Shown: piece by piece, positions 1 through 7,523 of the stretch
How positions within the stretch are numbered: the first letter of the stretch is position 1
Layout: each line of letters starts with the position of its first letter
Assembly (NCBI GenBank): GCA_963828405.1
Contig: CAWHEG010000020.1
Coordinates: forward strand, 1-10,523
Reading direction: 5' to 3'
Origin: JANMJD01 sp963828405
GTDB taxonomy: Bacteria > Actinomycetota > Acidimicrobiia > Acidimicrobiales > Ilumatobacteraceae
Length of the DNA stretch: 10,523 nt
Program-made: the position numbers and the translations under genes
The notes under the pieces: model-generated
What the model was told of the DNA's origin: nothing
The model's database searches: none
What the model saw: the letters and a program-made list of their open reading frames with translations, nothing else

Positions 1-55
1 CATCATTGGTCCGGTTGGGTCCTCGCCCAGCCGGACTGCTGTGGCCCGAACAGCC

Positions 56-732
56 TCAGTCCTTGACGACGATTTCGTGACCCGGAAGGGCGCGTAGTTG
101 CGACCATCAAGGACGTGAAGCCGTCTGTCGGGCGGCTGGTAGAGCCTCGGCGCTGGCCCGAGTACGCGGTAGGACAACTCGGCGAGGCCGAGGAGGTCCT
201 GGCGCGCGAACGCTCAGCGACGTCGACGACGTAGCGGAGCCCGCCGCTCGCCACGAAGCGTTCCTTGAAGTTCGGTACGTGGACGTCGAGCCAGTGGCGG
301 CGGACCTCCTCGACGTCGTGGCCGGGTCGGGCGGTGATCAAGAAGGTCAGCTTGAACGCTTCCGGCGCGTCCGCTCTGGGTGGCCGGCGTGCCGTGCGGC
401 CCCGCCACGACCTCGTGCTCGGTGACCCGCAGCCATGCGGTCGGAAAGTGGATGAGGTCGGCCCATGTACCCGTCCTGGGCTGCGGCCGCCGGAATGTTC
501 GCGCCGGTCACCGACTTCGCCCGCTCGGGATCGGCAAAGCACAGTTCGGCCATGCCGTCGTAGGGCGCCTTGCCGTCCCGATCGTCGAAGAAGGTCAGCG
601 TGTAGCGGTCGGGCCGCATGTGCTCCATGACGTTCGGACCGCGTGGACACCCCGCCAACGGTCGACCACCTCCGCGTGGGTGACCCCGCTCCTTCGTCGA
701 GCGATCGTGAACGTCTTCACCATGCCTGCCAT
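56..732 (-). CDS. EthD domain protein with two EthD-like repeats (frameshifted)
   Basis: EthD-family proteins are small alpha/beta-barrel (dimeric ferredoxin-like) proteins often found beside catabolic oxygenases; their exact chemistry is usually unknown. The chosen start, ATG at 732, gives MAGMVKTFTIARRRSG and has GAAAGG upstream. The first repeat includes RPDRYTLTFFDDRDGKAPYD and AELCFADPERAKSV. A middle stretch reads ADLIHFPTAWLRVTEHEVV. The second repeat has FKLTFLITARPGHDVEEV followed by RRHWLDVHVPNFKERFVA. The tail reads QDLLGLAELSYRVLGPAP and ends GHEIVVKD at a TGA at 58-56. These pieces lie in different frames, so at least four or five single-base shifts occur (near 645, 480, 370, 215 and 75). 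The total of about 225 residues fits a two-domain EthD protein. It starts 40 bases after the TetR gene and is probably the last gene of the operon. The family call is fairly firm; the function is open. Confidence 0.8.
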
Positions 733-772
733 GTCGGCACCCTTTCACAGAACCGACCGTGTGGTGGTCTGG

Positions 773-1422
773 TCAGGTTCGGCTCGGCGGACGGGTGAAC
801 ACCAGTTTCACACACACGTCGGCAAAACGGTCCGGGTCGTCGCGAGACGGGTCGTACCATTTGTAGAACCAACTGGTCATCCCCAGAAGGGCCTGCGCCG
901 CAAGTCGCGGCTCGAGAACTCCCAGTTCGCCGGCCGGCTCGCATCGCGGACGGCCTCGATGAGATGACGCAGCAGGCGACGCTCCTTCGGGCGGATGTCG
1001 GCCTCGTATCGTTCGGCGAGTGCCGGGCGGTCGCCGAAGAACACGGTGAACATCGCCGGGTTGGCCGCGATCGTGTGTACTTGTTGGCGGATGAGCGCTC
1101 GCAACCGGTCGCCCGGATCCGCTATCTCGGACAGTCGGTCCATCGTGGCCAGCGTCGTGCTGATCGCCCGATCGAAGATCAGGTACAGCAGGTGCGCCTT
1201 CGACGGCACGTAGTGGTACAGGCTCGCCCTGCCGGTGCCGAGCGACGCGGCGACATCGTCGAGTGTGCCCTGATCGAAGCCGCGCTGCTTGAAGACCTCG
1301 ATGGCCACATCGATGATCTCCGATTGTCTGGCGACGTACGCCGCCGATGGCTGCTCGTGGCGAGGGCGGCCACGCTTGCGCGGGAGTGTCGGAGCGGATC
1401 GGCAGGCGGCGGGCTCGCTCAA
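773..1422 (-). CDS. TetR family transcriptional regulator, KstR2-like
   Basis: This is a DNA-binding repressor of the TetR family, about 216 residues. The N-terminal helix-turn-helix is clear: IIDVAIEVFKQRGFDQ, then GTLDDVAASLGTGRASLYHY and VPSKAHLLYLIFDRA. It is preceded by a basic tail, RKRGRPRHEQ. The C-terminal ligand domain (NPAMFTVFFGDRPALAERY, then LGMTSWFYKWYDPSRDDPD) resembles KstR2-type regulators, which bind CoA thioesters of steroid or fatty acid catabolites; that ligand type is inferred here. One frameshift near 900 separates the two parts, and the protein ends VFTRPPSRT at 773. The start is uncertain. TTG at 1422 is chosen because it overlaps the stop of the small upstream ORF (TTGA) and no in-frame ATG lies before the helix-turn-helix. 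It sits inside the operon and probably represses the promoter at 5322-5350, with a pathway CoA ester as inducer. Confidence 0.9.
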
Positions 1423-1644
1423 CGAAGATGGGGGAACTGCGTCCCGCCCGATTCGCCGCCACCTTCCTCGGGGAAGAGCGTGTCGTTGTGACCGCAGTAG
1501 CCGAGGGCCATGAAGAGATAAGCGTCGGCCAGCCGCAGTGCGTGGGCCACTCCGGGCGTCGGTGCGGCCGAACGCTGTCGCTGCAACTCGGACCGCAATG
1601 TGAGGAGATCGAGCCGGGTCTGTTCCAGTTCCGGGGTAACTCAC
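1419..1644 (-). CDS. Small hypothetical protein between ligase and TetR
   Basis: I do not recognise this protein. An open frame of 73 codons runs from 1640 to the TGA at 1421-1419. It begins VTPELEQTRLDLLTLRSELQ, continues with TPGVAHALRLADAYLFMALG and YCGHNDTLFPEEGGG, and ends TQFPHLR. The first part looks like an amphipathic, coiled-coil-like helix, and the middle is a second hydrophobic helix ending in Cys and His. GC at third codon positions is high, as in neighbouring genes, which supports real coding. The frame opens right after a TGA, so its start must come from the GTG at 1644 through a one-base error, or from an internal TTG. Its stop overlaps the proposed TetR start. It may instead be the displaced tail of the ligase. 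Confidence 0.45.
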
Positions 1645-2993
1645 TTCGCCGCCCCACGTGTCGAAGATCCGCTTCGTCTTCAGCTCGTAACGGGGCAGCG
1701 TGTCAGGTTCCAGCACCTCGACCCCGAGGCGAACACCGAGGCTGCGCCGGAAGTGCTCGTCGAGCGCATCGGTGATGCCGCCACGGTCGGCATCGGGCGA
1801 CGACGCTTCGACCTTCACCAGCATCTCGTCGAAGGTCCCCGGCCTCGAGATGTGCAACTCGTAATGGTTGCTCAGCCCGATGACTCCGCCGATGAGGTTC
1901 TCGACGGCCGTCGGGTAGATGTTCGTGCCGCGGATCGTGACCATGAAGTCCGCTGCGCCCGAGCACGACACCGGGCAGTGCGCCCACGTCCACCCACATC
2001 CATGGTCGGGATGTAGATCGCGTTGCACGAGGTCATGGGTGCGGTACTTGATGAAGGGCTGCGCGAAGTGGGTATAGCTCGTGACGATGTTCTCGCCGAT
2101 CTGGCCGGATCGAGGAGCGGCTCCCCGGTTCGGGGTCGGCGGTGTAGCTGTGCGCGACGTCCTCCACGGTGTGCACTCCGCCACCCCAGTCTGCACAACT
2201 CTGGGCGACGTGCATCGCTTCGCCGATGCCGTACGCGTCGAGTACCTCGGTGGGCCCCCACCCGTCGATCAGGCTTGTGGCGTGTGACCGGCACCGAGAA
2301 GCCGGGCTCGCCGCCACCCATCAACATTCGCACTCCGGCGTCGCGCAGGTCGAGGCCTTCCGCGCGGCCGGGCGGCGACCAGATGCAGAAGGTACGTCGG
2401 TGTGCCGACGACAAGGTCGGCTGGTGCTGGAGGATCTAACGCACGGTTCGATGCTGGTTGCGCCACCGCCCTTGAGTACGCGCAGGTTCAGGTTCCGGGC
2501 ACCCCAGTAGATGCTCCACAACCCGATCCACATGCCGAAGTTGAAGCAGAAGTACATGGCGTCGCCGGGCCTGATTCCGTGTCCCACAGCGAATAGCAGT
2601 ACTGCGTGGCGCTCTTCTGCATCTCGAACTGAGTGAAACCCTCGTTGAGGAATCGACCCGTCGTGCCGGTCGTGTGGAAGTACATCTGGATCTCTTCGGG
2701 GGCCATAGCCAGGCCACCGAAGCCCGACGGTTCACGTTCTTGATCGGCCAGGAAATGCGGTTGTCGGTGAACGGCAGCCGGTGGTGAAAGTCGTCCCAAG
2801 TTCGTATGTCTGCCGGTTTGACCCCCGCATCGTCGTAGAGCCTCCGATACAGCGCCGAGTATTCGTAGGCCCAGCCGATCAGATGTCGTATCCGGTCGAG
2901 GTGCCATCGGTCGAGCACCTCGCGCGGCGCGGTTTGGGTCGGGCGGTTCCAGTAGCGGTCGGCGGTCGATGGGCGGTGCAGCTGCCGCGCCAT
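1641..2993 (-). CDS. Phenylacetate-CoA ligase family (PaaK-like) AMP-forming acyl/aryl-CoA ligase, frameshifted
   Basis: This is an ANL-superfamily adenylating enzyme expected to turn a carboxylic acid plus ATP and CoA into an acyl-CoA. ATG at 2993 overlaps the crotonase stop (TGATG). The N-terminus MARQLHRPSTADRYWNRPTQ and the helix HLIGWAYEYSALYRRLYDDA are typical of PaaK relatives. In order come the phosphate-binding loop YFHTTGTTGRFLNEGF (about 2632-2687), FCFNFGMWIGLWSIYWGARN, MLMGGGEPGFSVP, DAYGIGEAMHVAQSCADWGG, and FAQPFIKYRTHDLV. The Y-R-T-x-D-L core is the ribose-binding motif, with a PaaK-like bulky residue in place of Gly. The C-terminal domain has TIRGTNIYPTAVENLIGGV and TLPRYELKTKRIFDTW. 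About 450 residues fits the family. The order is complete but spread over several frames (breaks near 2750, 2590, 2450, 2330, 2250 and 2120). The exact stop near 1641 is unclear because of another probable indel. Substrate not determined. Confidence 0.9.
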
Positions 2994-3792
2994 CAGCGGG
3001 CCTGCCACTCCGGCGGGCGGCGTTGGAGGAACGCCGCCGCACCCTCGGCATGGTCGGCCGTCGTCTTGAGCACGCTCTGGCCGAGGCGTTCGAGCCGCCG
3101 CCCGGTTTCATGATCGACGTCGGTGCAGGTGTTGAGCACAAGCTTGGCCATTCCGAGGGCGAGCGGCGCATGGCCGGCCATCTCCTGGGCCAGCGCGACC
3201 GCGCCATCGACCGCTCCGCCCGGTTCGGCGAGCGTCGTTGCCAAGCCGATCGAGACGGCGTCGGCCGCGGCGATCGGGCGGCCGAGCATGACGAGCTCCT
3301 TGGCCCGTCCCAACCCGACGTAGCTCACGAGTCTCGAGCAACCACCCGAGCCGGGGATCAGGCCGACCTTCCCCTCCGGCATGACGAAACGGCCTTCCGG
3401 TGCGATGACACGGAAGTCGCATGACAACGCAAGCTCGAAACCGCCGCCGGCAGCGACGCCGTTCACCGCGGCGATGACCGGCACCTCGATCGACTCGATG
3501 AGATCGAACACCGAGTGGATACTGCGGGCAACAGCCCGGAAACCACGTGTGCCGAGCTGCGTGAGATCTCCCATTTCGGACACGTCTTCACCGGCGGAGA
3601 ACGCCCGCCCGGCACCGGTGAATACCAGCACGCGAACGGTCGGATCCATGGATACCGCCTCGACGGCGTCGCGCATTTCGCCACGCATCTTCGAGTTCCA
3701 CGAGTTGAACTTCTCGGGACGGTTCAGAGTGATGATGCGCACGCCCCCGTCGCGGTCCTCGACCTGGATGTGCTCGTAAAAAACTCGGTCAT
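2993..3792 (-). CDS. Enoyl-CoA hydratase/isomerase (crotonase) family protein
   Basis: Crotonase-fold enzyme, about 266 residues, likely hydrating a 2-enoyl-CoA in the pathway of this operon. The core is one uninterrupted frame. It begins VRIITLNRPEKFNSWN, has the oxyanion-hole loop GRAFSAGEDVSEM, and continues VPVIAAVNGVAAGGGFELAL and MPEGKVGLIPGSGGCSRL. Both glutamates that are catalytic in classical hydratases are in place (Glu in GGGFEL and in MPEGK), so hydratase activity is more likely than a degenerate crotonase. The C-terminus is RRPPEWQAR. The start is ATG at 3792, giving MTEF. Joining it to the core needs one extra T in the T6 run (A6 at 3778-3783 on the plus strand), which then reads MTEFFYEHIQVEDRDGG. 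The ATG overlaps the MaoC stop (ATGA) and the stop overlaps the ligase start, implying translational coupling. Confidence 0.94.
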
Positions 3793-4147
3793 GAATCCTC
3801 GTCTCCGAAGAGAATGGTGACGCCGGTGGCAACGAGTGCCCCGACTGGTTGTGGACATCGACGCCGTAGTCGGCCGCCGTGACGGTGACGCGTCGCCCGG
3901 GAACACTGGGCCGCGCAGCCGCAGATCGAGGTTCAGCAGCGAGTCGGAACCCAGTTGGGCGATGATCTGGTCGATCACGATGGCAGTGGTGAACGGGCCG
4001 TGCACGACCGTGTCGGGAAGGCCTGCGGCGAGCGAAGTCGAGGTCGAAGTGCACCGGGTTGTGATCGCCAACCGCGTCGCCGTAGTCCGCGATGCGGTCG
4101 CGGGTGATCGGCGCCGCAGTCGCGGGGGCAAGCTCGGGCCGGCTCAC
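3789..4147 (-). CDS. MaoC-like dehydratase, hot-dog fold subunit
   Basis: This small hydratase-2 type protein has about 119 residues. It starts at GTG 4147 (MSRPELAPATAAPITRDRI). The hydratase-2 motif is plain: ADYGDAVGDHNPVHFDLDFA contains the Asp and His that act in R-specific enoyl-CoA hydratases. It is followed by AGLPDTVVHGPFTTAIVIDQ and LLNLDLRLRGPVFPGD, then VTVTAADYGVDVHNQSG and a tail ALVATGVTILFGDEDS. The pieces sit in three frames, with shifts near 4030, 3895 and 3845. The start overlaps the preceding gene's stop (GTGA) and the stop overlaps the crotonase start (ATGA). A single-domain MaoC next to a MaoC-N subunit suggests a heteromeric hydratase, as in the ChsH1-ChsH2 enzymes of mycobacterial steroid side-chain degradation. 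That pairing is inference. Confidence 0.9.
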
Positions 4148-4547
4148 GATGCACCCTGCGAGGCAAGCGAGCGCTCGATGAACGTGGTGCGCTGACGTTG
4201 GATGAGTTCACCGTCGGCCCATGGAACTCGGCCAGCACGGTGGCGAGGTGCAGCGTGGTCTTGTCGAGAATGTCCTCGACGACGACCCGGCAGCGCACGG
4301 TTTCGCCAAGGCGGAAGGGGCGATGCCATTCGTAGGACTGGCCGCCCTGCAACGCACGGCGAAGATCCATGTCGAGCGCGCCGACCACTGAGTCCTGTCC
4401 GGCGGCGGTTGGGCCGAAGAAGGGGACTCGAAGCGCCGTTTCCATGGCGGTCGGTGTTCCGATGGCGGCGGCGAGCCGGCGCACCCGCCCCTCGTCGACG
4501 ACGAGTTCGGTGTCGACGATCACCTGTCCGAGGGTGTTGAGGTTCAT
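4144..4547 (-). CDS. MaoC N-terminal type (FAS1-DH-like) hot-dog protein
   Basis: Predicted non-catalytic or partner hot-dog subunit of about 134 residues. ATG at 4547 lies just after the stop of the upstream diiron gene. Readable segments are MNLNTLGQVIVDTELVVDEG, VRRLAAAIGTPTAMETALRV and PFFGPTAAGQDSVVGALDMD, then QGGQSYEWHRPFRLGETVRC and VVVEDILDKTTLHLATVLAE. The GGQSYEWHRP and GETVRC pattern is characteristic of the MaoC_dehydrat_N group. A shift near 4220 leads into the true tail DGELIQRQRTTFIERSLA SQGAS, ending at the TGA at 4146-4144 that overlaps the MaoC GTG. The D-x-N-P-x-H motif of active hydratases is absent here and present in the next gene. This fits a two-subunit enzyme in which the neighbour carries the active site. 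Confidence 0.85.
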
Positions 4548-4550
4548 GCG

Positions 4551-5277
4551 TCAGAGGAACCGACGGTTGAGGCGGTTCGACGGCACGTTGATGCCCAGTT
4601 CCTCGAGCAGTGGCCGGGTGTCGTTGATGTACTGGCGTCGGAGGTCGGCGTTGTTGAACTGTCGCAGCCCCCACTGGACGTACATCGGAGAACGCCGAAT
4701 CGGACCGGCCGAACATGTCGAGCGCGGCCGGCCACCATTTCTCGATCAGCGTGTTCGCTTCGGCAAGCCCGTCCGGCGTCGAGCACGTCAGGCGAAGGTT
4801 GCGCAGGCCGAGGGTCGCATGGAACGTCTCGTCCTTGTGCAGCTGGGGCGCGACGGCCATCAAGGGTTCGTATGGCACGCCCTCCCACGTCTCGCCGATG
4901 TAACAGCCGACCCGGTCGATGAGGCCGTGGAAGTAGGCGAGATCGCAGAACGTGTCGATCGGAAGCCGGAAGGCGTACTGCTCGATGGGCCGGTTGACGC
5001 TGTCCACCCCGAGGCCCTTCAGCAAGCGCGCGGTGATCTGGCCGTGCTCGACCTCTTGATCCATGAGCTTCTTCAGCGCAGCCCGGGTGCCATCGTCGGT
5101 GGGCAGGTTCGTGCATCGATCCCACAGCATCTCCATCAACTCGTTGAAGTGCGGGTTGGTGCTGTTTTCGATGTGATAGCTGAGCATGCGTACGAGCAGC
5201 TCACGGAACTCTTCCGGCAGGTCGGGGTCGCCCTCGGCCCAGACTTTCCCACTTGGTTCCACCGTCGCTGTAGCCAT
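4551..5277 (-). CDS. PaaA-like phenylacetic acid catabolic protein, ferritin-like diiron family
   Basis: About 242 residues, resembling the PaaA/PaaC family (Phenylacetic acid catabolic protein), whose catalytic members epoxidise aryl-CoA thioesters with O2. One frame covers residues 1 to about 198. It starts MATATVEPSGKVWAEGDPDL, then VRMLSYHIENSTNPHFNELM, KKLMDQEVEHGQITARLLKG, LAYFHGLIDRVGCYIGETWE and LHKDETFHATLGLRNL. Two E-x-x-H motifs (EVEH and ETFH) plus Glu in HIENS and in GETWE provide the ligand set of a diiron centre. A one-base shift near 4684 joins the tail YVQWGLRQFNNADLRRQYIN, then DTRPLLEELGINVPSNRLNR and RFL. Start ATG 5277 has a strong GAGGAG site. It is the first gene of the operon. 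No PaaB, PaaD or PaaE partner is present in the window, so electron supply is unexplained. The substrate need not be phenylacetyl-CoA. Confidence 0.9.
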
Positions 5278-5284
5278 GGCCGAC

Positions 5285-5290
5285 TCCTCG
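5285..5290 (-). promoter_or_regulatory. Ribosome binding site of the PaaA-like gene
   Basis: Minus strand CGAGGAGTCGGCC precedes ATG 5277. The purine block GAGGAG with a 7-8 base gap fixes this start over the downstream alternatives. Confidence 0.7.
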
Positions 5291-5304
5291 TGACAATTTG
5301 TTCG

Positions 5305-5320
5305 ACTGGTGCGTCCAGGT
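5305..5320. promoter_or_regulatory. Possible operator at the operon transcript start
   Basis: ACTGGTGCGTCCAGGT contains the inverted repeat CTGG-5-CCAG and lies over the predicted transcription start of the minus-strand operon. A second near-palindrome, ACAATTTGT, is at 5293-5301. Either could bind the TetR protein encoded in the operon. The arms are short, so this is suggestive only. Confidence 0.3.
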
Positions 5321-5321
5321 A

Positions 5322-5350
5322 AGTATGAGAGGAGTGAGCGGACGTGTCAA
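5322..5350 (-). promoter_or_regulatory. Sigma70-type promoter of the catabolic operon
   Basis: Read on the minus strand there is TTGACA (5350-5345), a 17-base spacer and CATACT (5327-5322). The predicted transcript start is near 5315, about 38 bases before the ATG at 5277. The match to the vegetative consensus is good (-35 perfect, -10 5 of 6 to TATACT). It lies in the only long gap of this half of the window, directly upstream of the first gene. Confidence 0.6.
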
Positions 5351-5382
5351 GCGTCACCGGCTCGCCCCCCGCTGCCGTTGCC

Positions 5383-5387
5383 AGGAG
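5383..5387 (+). promoter_or_regulatory. Ribosome binding site of the LLM oxidoreductase gene
   Basis: AGGAG lies 6 bases before ATG 5394. It selects this start over an earlier in-frame ATG that would extend the protein back through the promoter region. Confidence 0.7.
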
Positions 5388-5393
5388 CCGCTC

Positions 5394-6451
5394 ATGCCCA
5401 CGCAGAATCGTGCCGCCGACCTGAGCATCTACGTGGTCCCCGGGCGAGCGCGAGATCCGCGGGTCGCGCTGCACGAGGCCGCCGACGCCGAGGCCGCCGG
5501 GTTCGGCGGCGTCTACGTGAGCGAGCGGCTGGACGTGAAAGACGCCGCCGTCGTCTGCGGTGCTGTCGCGGCGACCACGACACGCGTACGCATCGGCACA
5601 GCGCTCGTTCATCAGGGCACGCGCCATCCGCTCACGATCGCTTCCATGGCGGCCACGCTGCAACTGATCAGCCAGGGCCGCTTTACGCTCGGTTTGGGTC
5701 GGGGCCTCGGAGCGCTGGCGCCGTCCATGGGCGTCGCCAAACCGACCCTGGCCAGCGTCGAGCACCTCGTGTCCACGATCCGGCGCCTGTGGGCCGGCGA
5801 GCGCATCACCGAGACAGGACCGGCCGGTTCGTTTCGTGGCCTGCGATTCACCGACCTCCCGGCGGCTCAACCGCCGCCAGCCGTCCTCTTCGGCACAATT
5901 GGCCCCCGCGGTCTCGCCCTCGCCGGTCGGGCATTCGACGGGGTCATCCTTCACCCGTTCCTCACCGTCGAGGCTGCTGGCCGGTCAGTCGACATCGTGC
6001 TCGGCCGCGGCCGACGCTGGGCGTGATCCGGCCTCGATTCACATCGTGTCGACGCTTGTCGCCGCGCCTGCCATCTCTTCCGAGCGCGAGGGTGTCGTGG
6101 TCCGCGCCCGCGCCGTCAGCTATCTCCAGGTCCGCGGCCTCGGTGAACTGCTGGCCACGGCGAACGGCTGGGACCCCGGCGTGCTGCACACATCCGCGAA
6201 CACCCGACACTCGCCGGTCGGGGAATCGCCGACACCGCGCTGACCCGTGATCGTCTCGTCGATTCATCGGAGGTCATTCCGGACGACTGGTTCCGCACGG
6301 GCGCTGCCGTCGGGTCGGTCGGTTCATTGCGTCGAGCGAGCTCGGGCCTACCGAGGCGCCGGCGCCGACGAGCTGCTCGTTGCACGGCGTGCTCGCCAGC
6401 GAGGTAGCCCCCTTCGTCGGGGCGTGGATGGACGCCATGGGCGCGGCGTGA
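5394..6451 (+). CDS. LLM class flavin/F420-dependent oxidoreductase, TIGR03857-like
   Basis: Luciferase-like TIM-barrel oxidoreductase of about 350 residues. The N-terminal two thirds are in one frame from MPTQNRAADLSIYVVPGRAR, through GFGGVYVSERLDVKDAAVV and RIGTALVHQGTRHPLTIASM, to ISQGRFTLGLGRGLGALAPS and LFGTIGPRGLALAGRAFDGV. This order (PGR, SERxDVKxA, TRHP, GRFTLGLGRG, TIGP, FDGVILHPF) matches the actinobacterial TIGR03857 group, thought to use coenzyme F420. Near 6000 the frame shifts to ADAGRDPASIHIVSTLVAAP and VSYLQVRGLGELLATANGWD. Further shifts (near 6185 and 6320) give IREHPTLAGRGIADTALTRD, VERARAYRGAGADELLV and a tail HGVLASEVAPFVGAWMDAMG, ending at TGA 6449-6451. It diverges from the catabolic operon and may catalyse an F420-linked redox step on the same substrate class. 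The reaction is unknown. Confidence 0.9.
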
Positions 6452-7519
6452 ACGCCGATCCGGCCGAGATCGCCAACCTGCTGGCTCGAGGTCATGAGCG
6501 GTCCGCTTGGGTCGCGGTGTGCCAGGTCGAGGATGTCGCCCGGCTCAAGGGTGGCTACTCCAGGCAGATGTGGGCGTTCGACGCTGTTGACCGGCAGGGT
6601 CGACGGTCGCGGTGGATCTTGTGCACCGATTCGCCTGCCGGTGTCGTGGGCGACGACTCGCTGTACGCGTCGCGACGAAGCGAGGTTGATCGAGCGTGTC
6701 CACCGTGGAGGGTTGCCGAGTTCCGGCGATCGCGACCATCGGTGCCGGCGCAGAACCCTTCGGCGCTGGAATGGTTCGTGATGCAGCGCCTTGCCGGCAT
6801 CGGCTGCCGTCGGGTCCCCTCGTTCGTGACGAAGCGCTGGTTGCGCAGCGCCGAACCCTGGGCCGACGCAAAGCCGAGATCCTGGCGGCCATCCACGCGC
6901 TTCCCGTGCCCGCCCGATGCGTTCGGAGCGCTTCCGCCAGCCCGACCGGGTCGCCCGGCTCGAGACCGAACGCTGGAGTCGAGCGCTCGTGCGCACACCT
7001 ACGGCTGACACCGCAGCAATGCGATCCGCAATCGACCTCCTGCGGGCGACGGAACCTGCACCGCCGCGCCAGGTGCTGCATCGTGCACGGTGACTACCGG
7101 ACCGGCAACCTGCTGTACGCCGCAGAATAAAACCGGCATCATCGGGGTCCTCGACTGGGAGATGGCGCATCCCGGTGACCCGCTCGAAGATGTTCGCGTG
7201 GGCGCAACTTGCCAGCTTGGCACGTCGGCACCGGGCTGGTCGGCGCGATGCTCACCGACGACGAGATGGCTCGACGACTACTCCCAGCAGCGTCCGGTCG
7301 GCCACGTCCACGCCGAGTCGCTGCGGTTCTGGCAGATCCTGACCGGCGTGAAGATGTCGATCCTGGCGTGGCGCGCCTTACGAACGCACCGGGCCCGGCA
7401 AGGAGCACGACCTGCTGGTCGACCTCTTCGGGCAGCTGCAACAGCAGCTCCTGCAGCGCCTCGCCGCCCATCTGAACCATCGGCAGACATCGCCAGGTCC
7501 GCCAGGTTGCCATCATTGA
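6448..7519 (+). CDS. APH-fold phosphotransferase family protein, frameshifted
   Basis: Aminoglycoside phosphotransferase/kinase-like fold, about 357 residues. Such proteins are common beside acyl-CoA dehydrogenases and catabolic genes of actinobacteria, where the substrate is not an antibiotic and is usually unknown. GTG at 6448 overlaps the LLM stop (GTGA). The N-lobe shows DPAEIANLLARG, then RLKGGYSRQMWAFDAVDRQG and DSPAGVVGDDSLYASRR, then ARLIERVHRGGLP. The linker helix reads TLGRRKAEILAAIHALPVPA, with RVARLETERWSRALVR after it. The catalytic loop VHGDYRTGNLLY has the Brenner motif H-G-D-x-x-x-x-N, and IIGVLDWEMAHPGDPLEDV supplies the metal-binding Asp region. The tail reads VKMSILAWRALRT, then LLVDLFGQLQQQLLQRLAAH, ending at TGA 7517-7519. 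At least six frame changes occur. The key catalytic residues are intact. Confidence 0.88.
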
Positions 7520-7523
7520 TGGT

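Noticed and set aside
1..55. Possible gene at the left edge
   Set aside because: Only 55 bases after the EthD stop; no motif, start with ribosome binding site or hairpin is visible.
877..2196. A single long open frame that would fuse the ligase C-terminus to the TetR regulator
   Set aside because: The stretch between them (about 1425-1640) is coding-like only in a different frame, and both flanking parts match separate families of normal length, so the fusion is an artefact of an indel.
2993..4147. One frame covering MaoC start and the whole crotonase, resembling a MaoC-crotonase fusion
   Set aside because: The middle of MaoC lies in other frames, its own tail ends in an ATGA overlap with a separate crotonase start, and the single frame only arises through the T-run shift.
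4369..5322. Plus-strand open frame of 317 codons
   Set aside because: It is antisense to the diiron and MaoC-N genes, which carry clear motifs; long antisense frames are common in GC-rich DNA. It has no recognisable domain.
6274..7170. Minus-strand open frame of 298 codons
   Set aside because: Antisense to the phosphotransferase, whose catalytic loop is on the plus strand.
6448..7519. Aminoglycoside resistance gene
   Set aside because: The fold and catalytic motif are shared, but the sequence resembles the 'phosphotransferase family' proteins of catabolic clusters and the context is not a resistance island.
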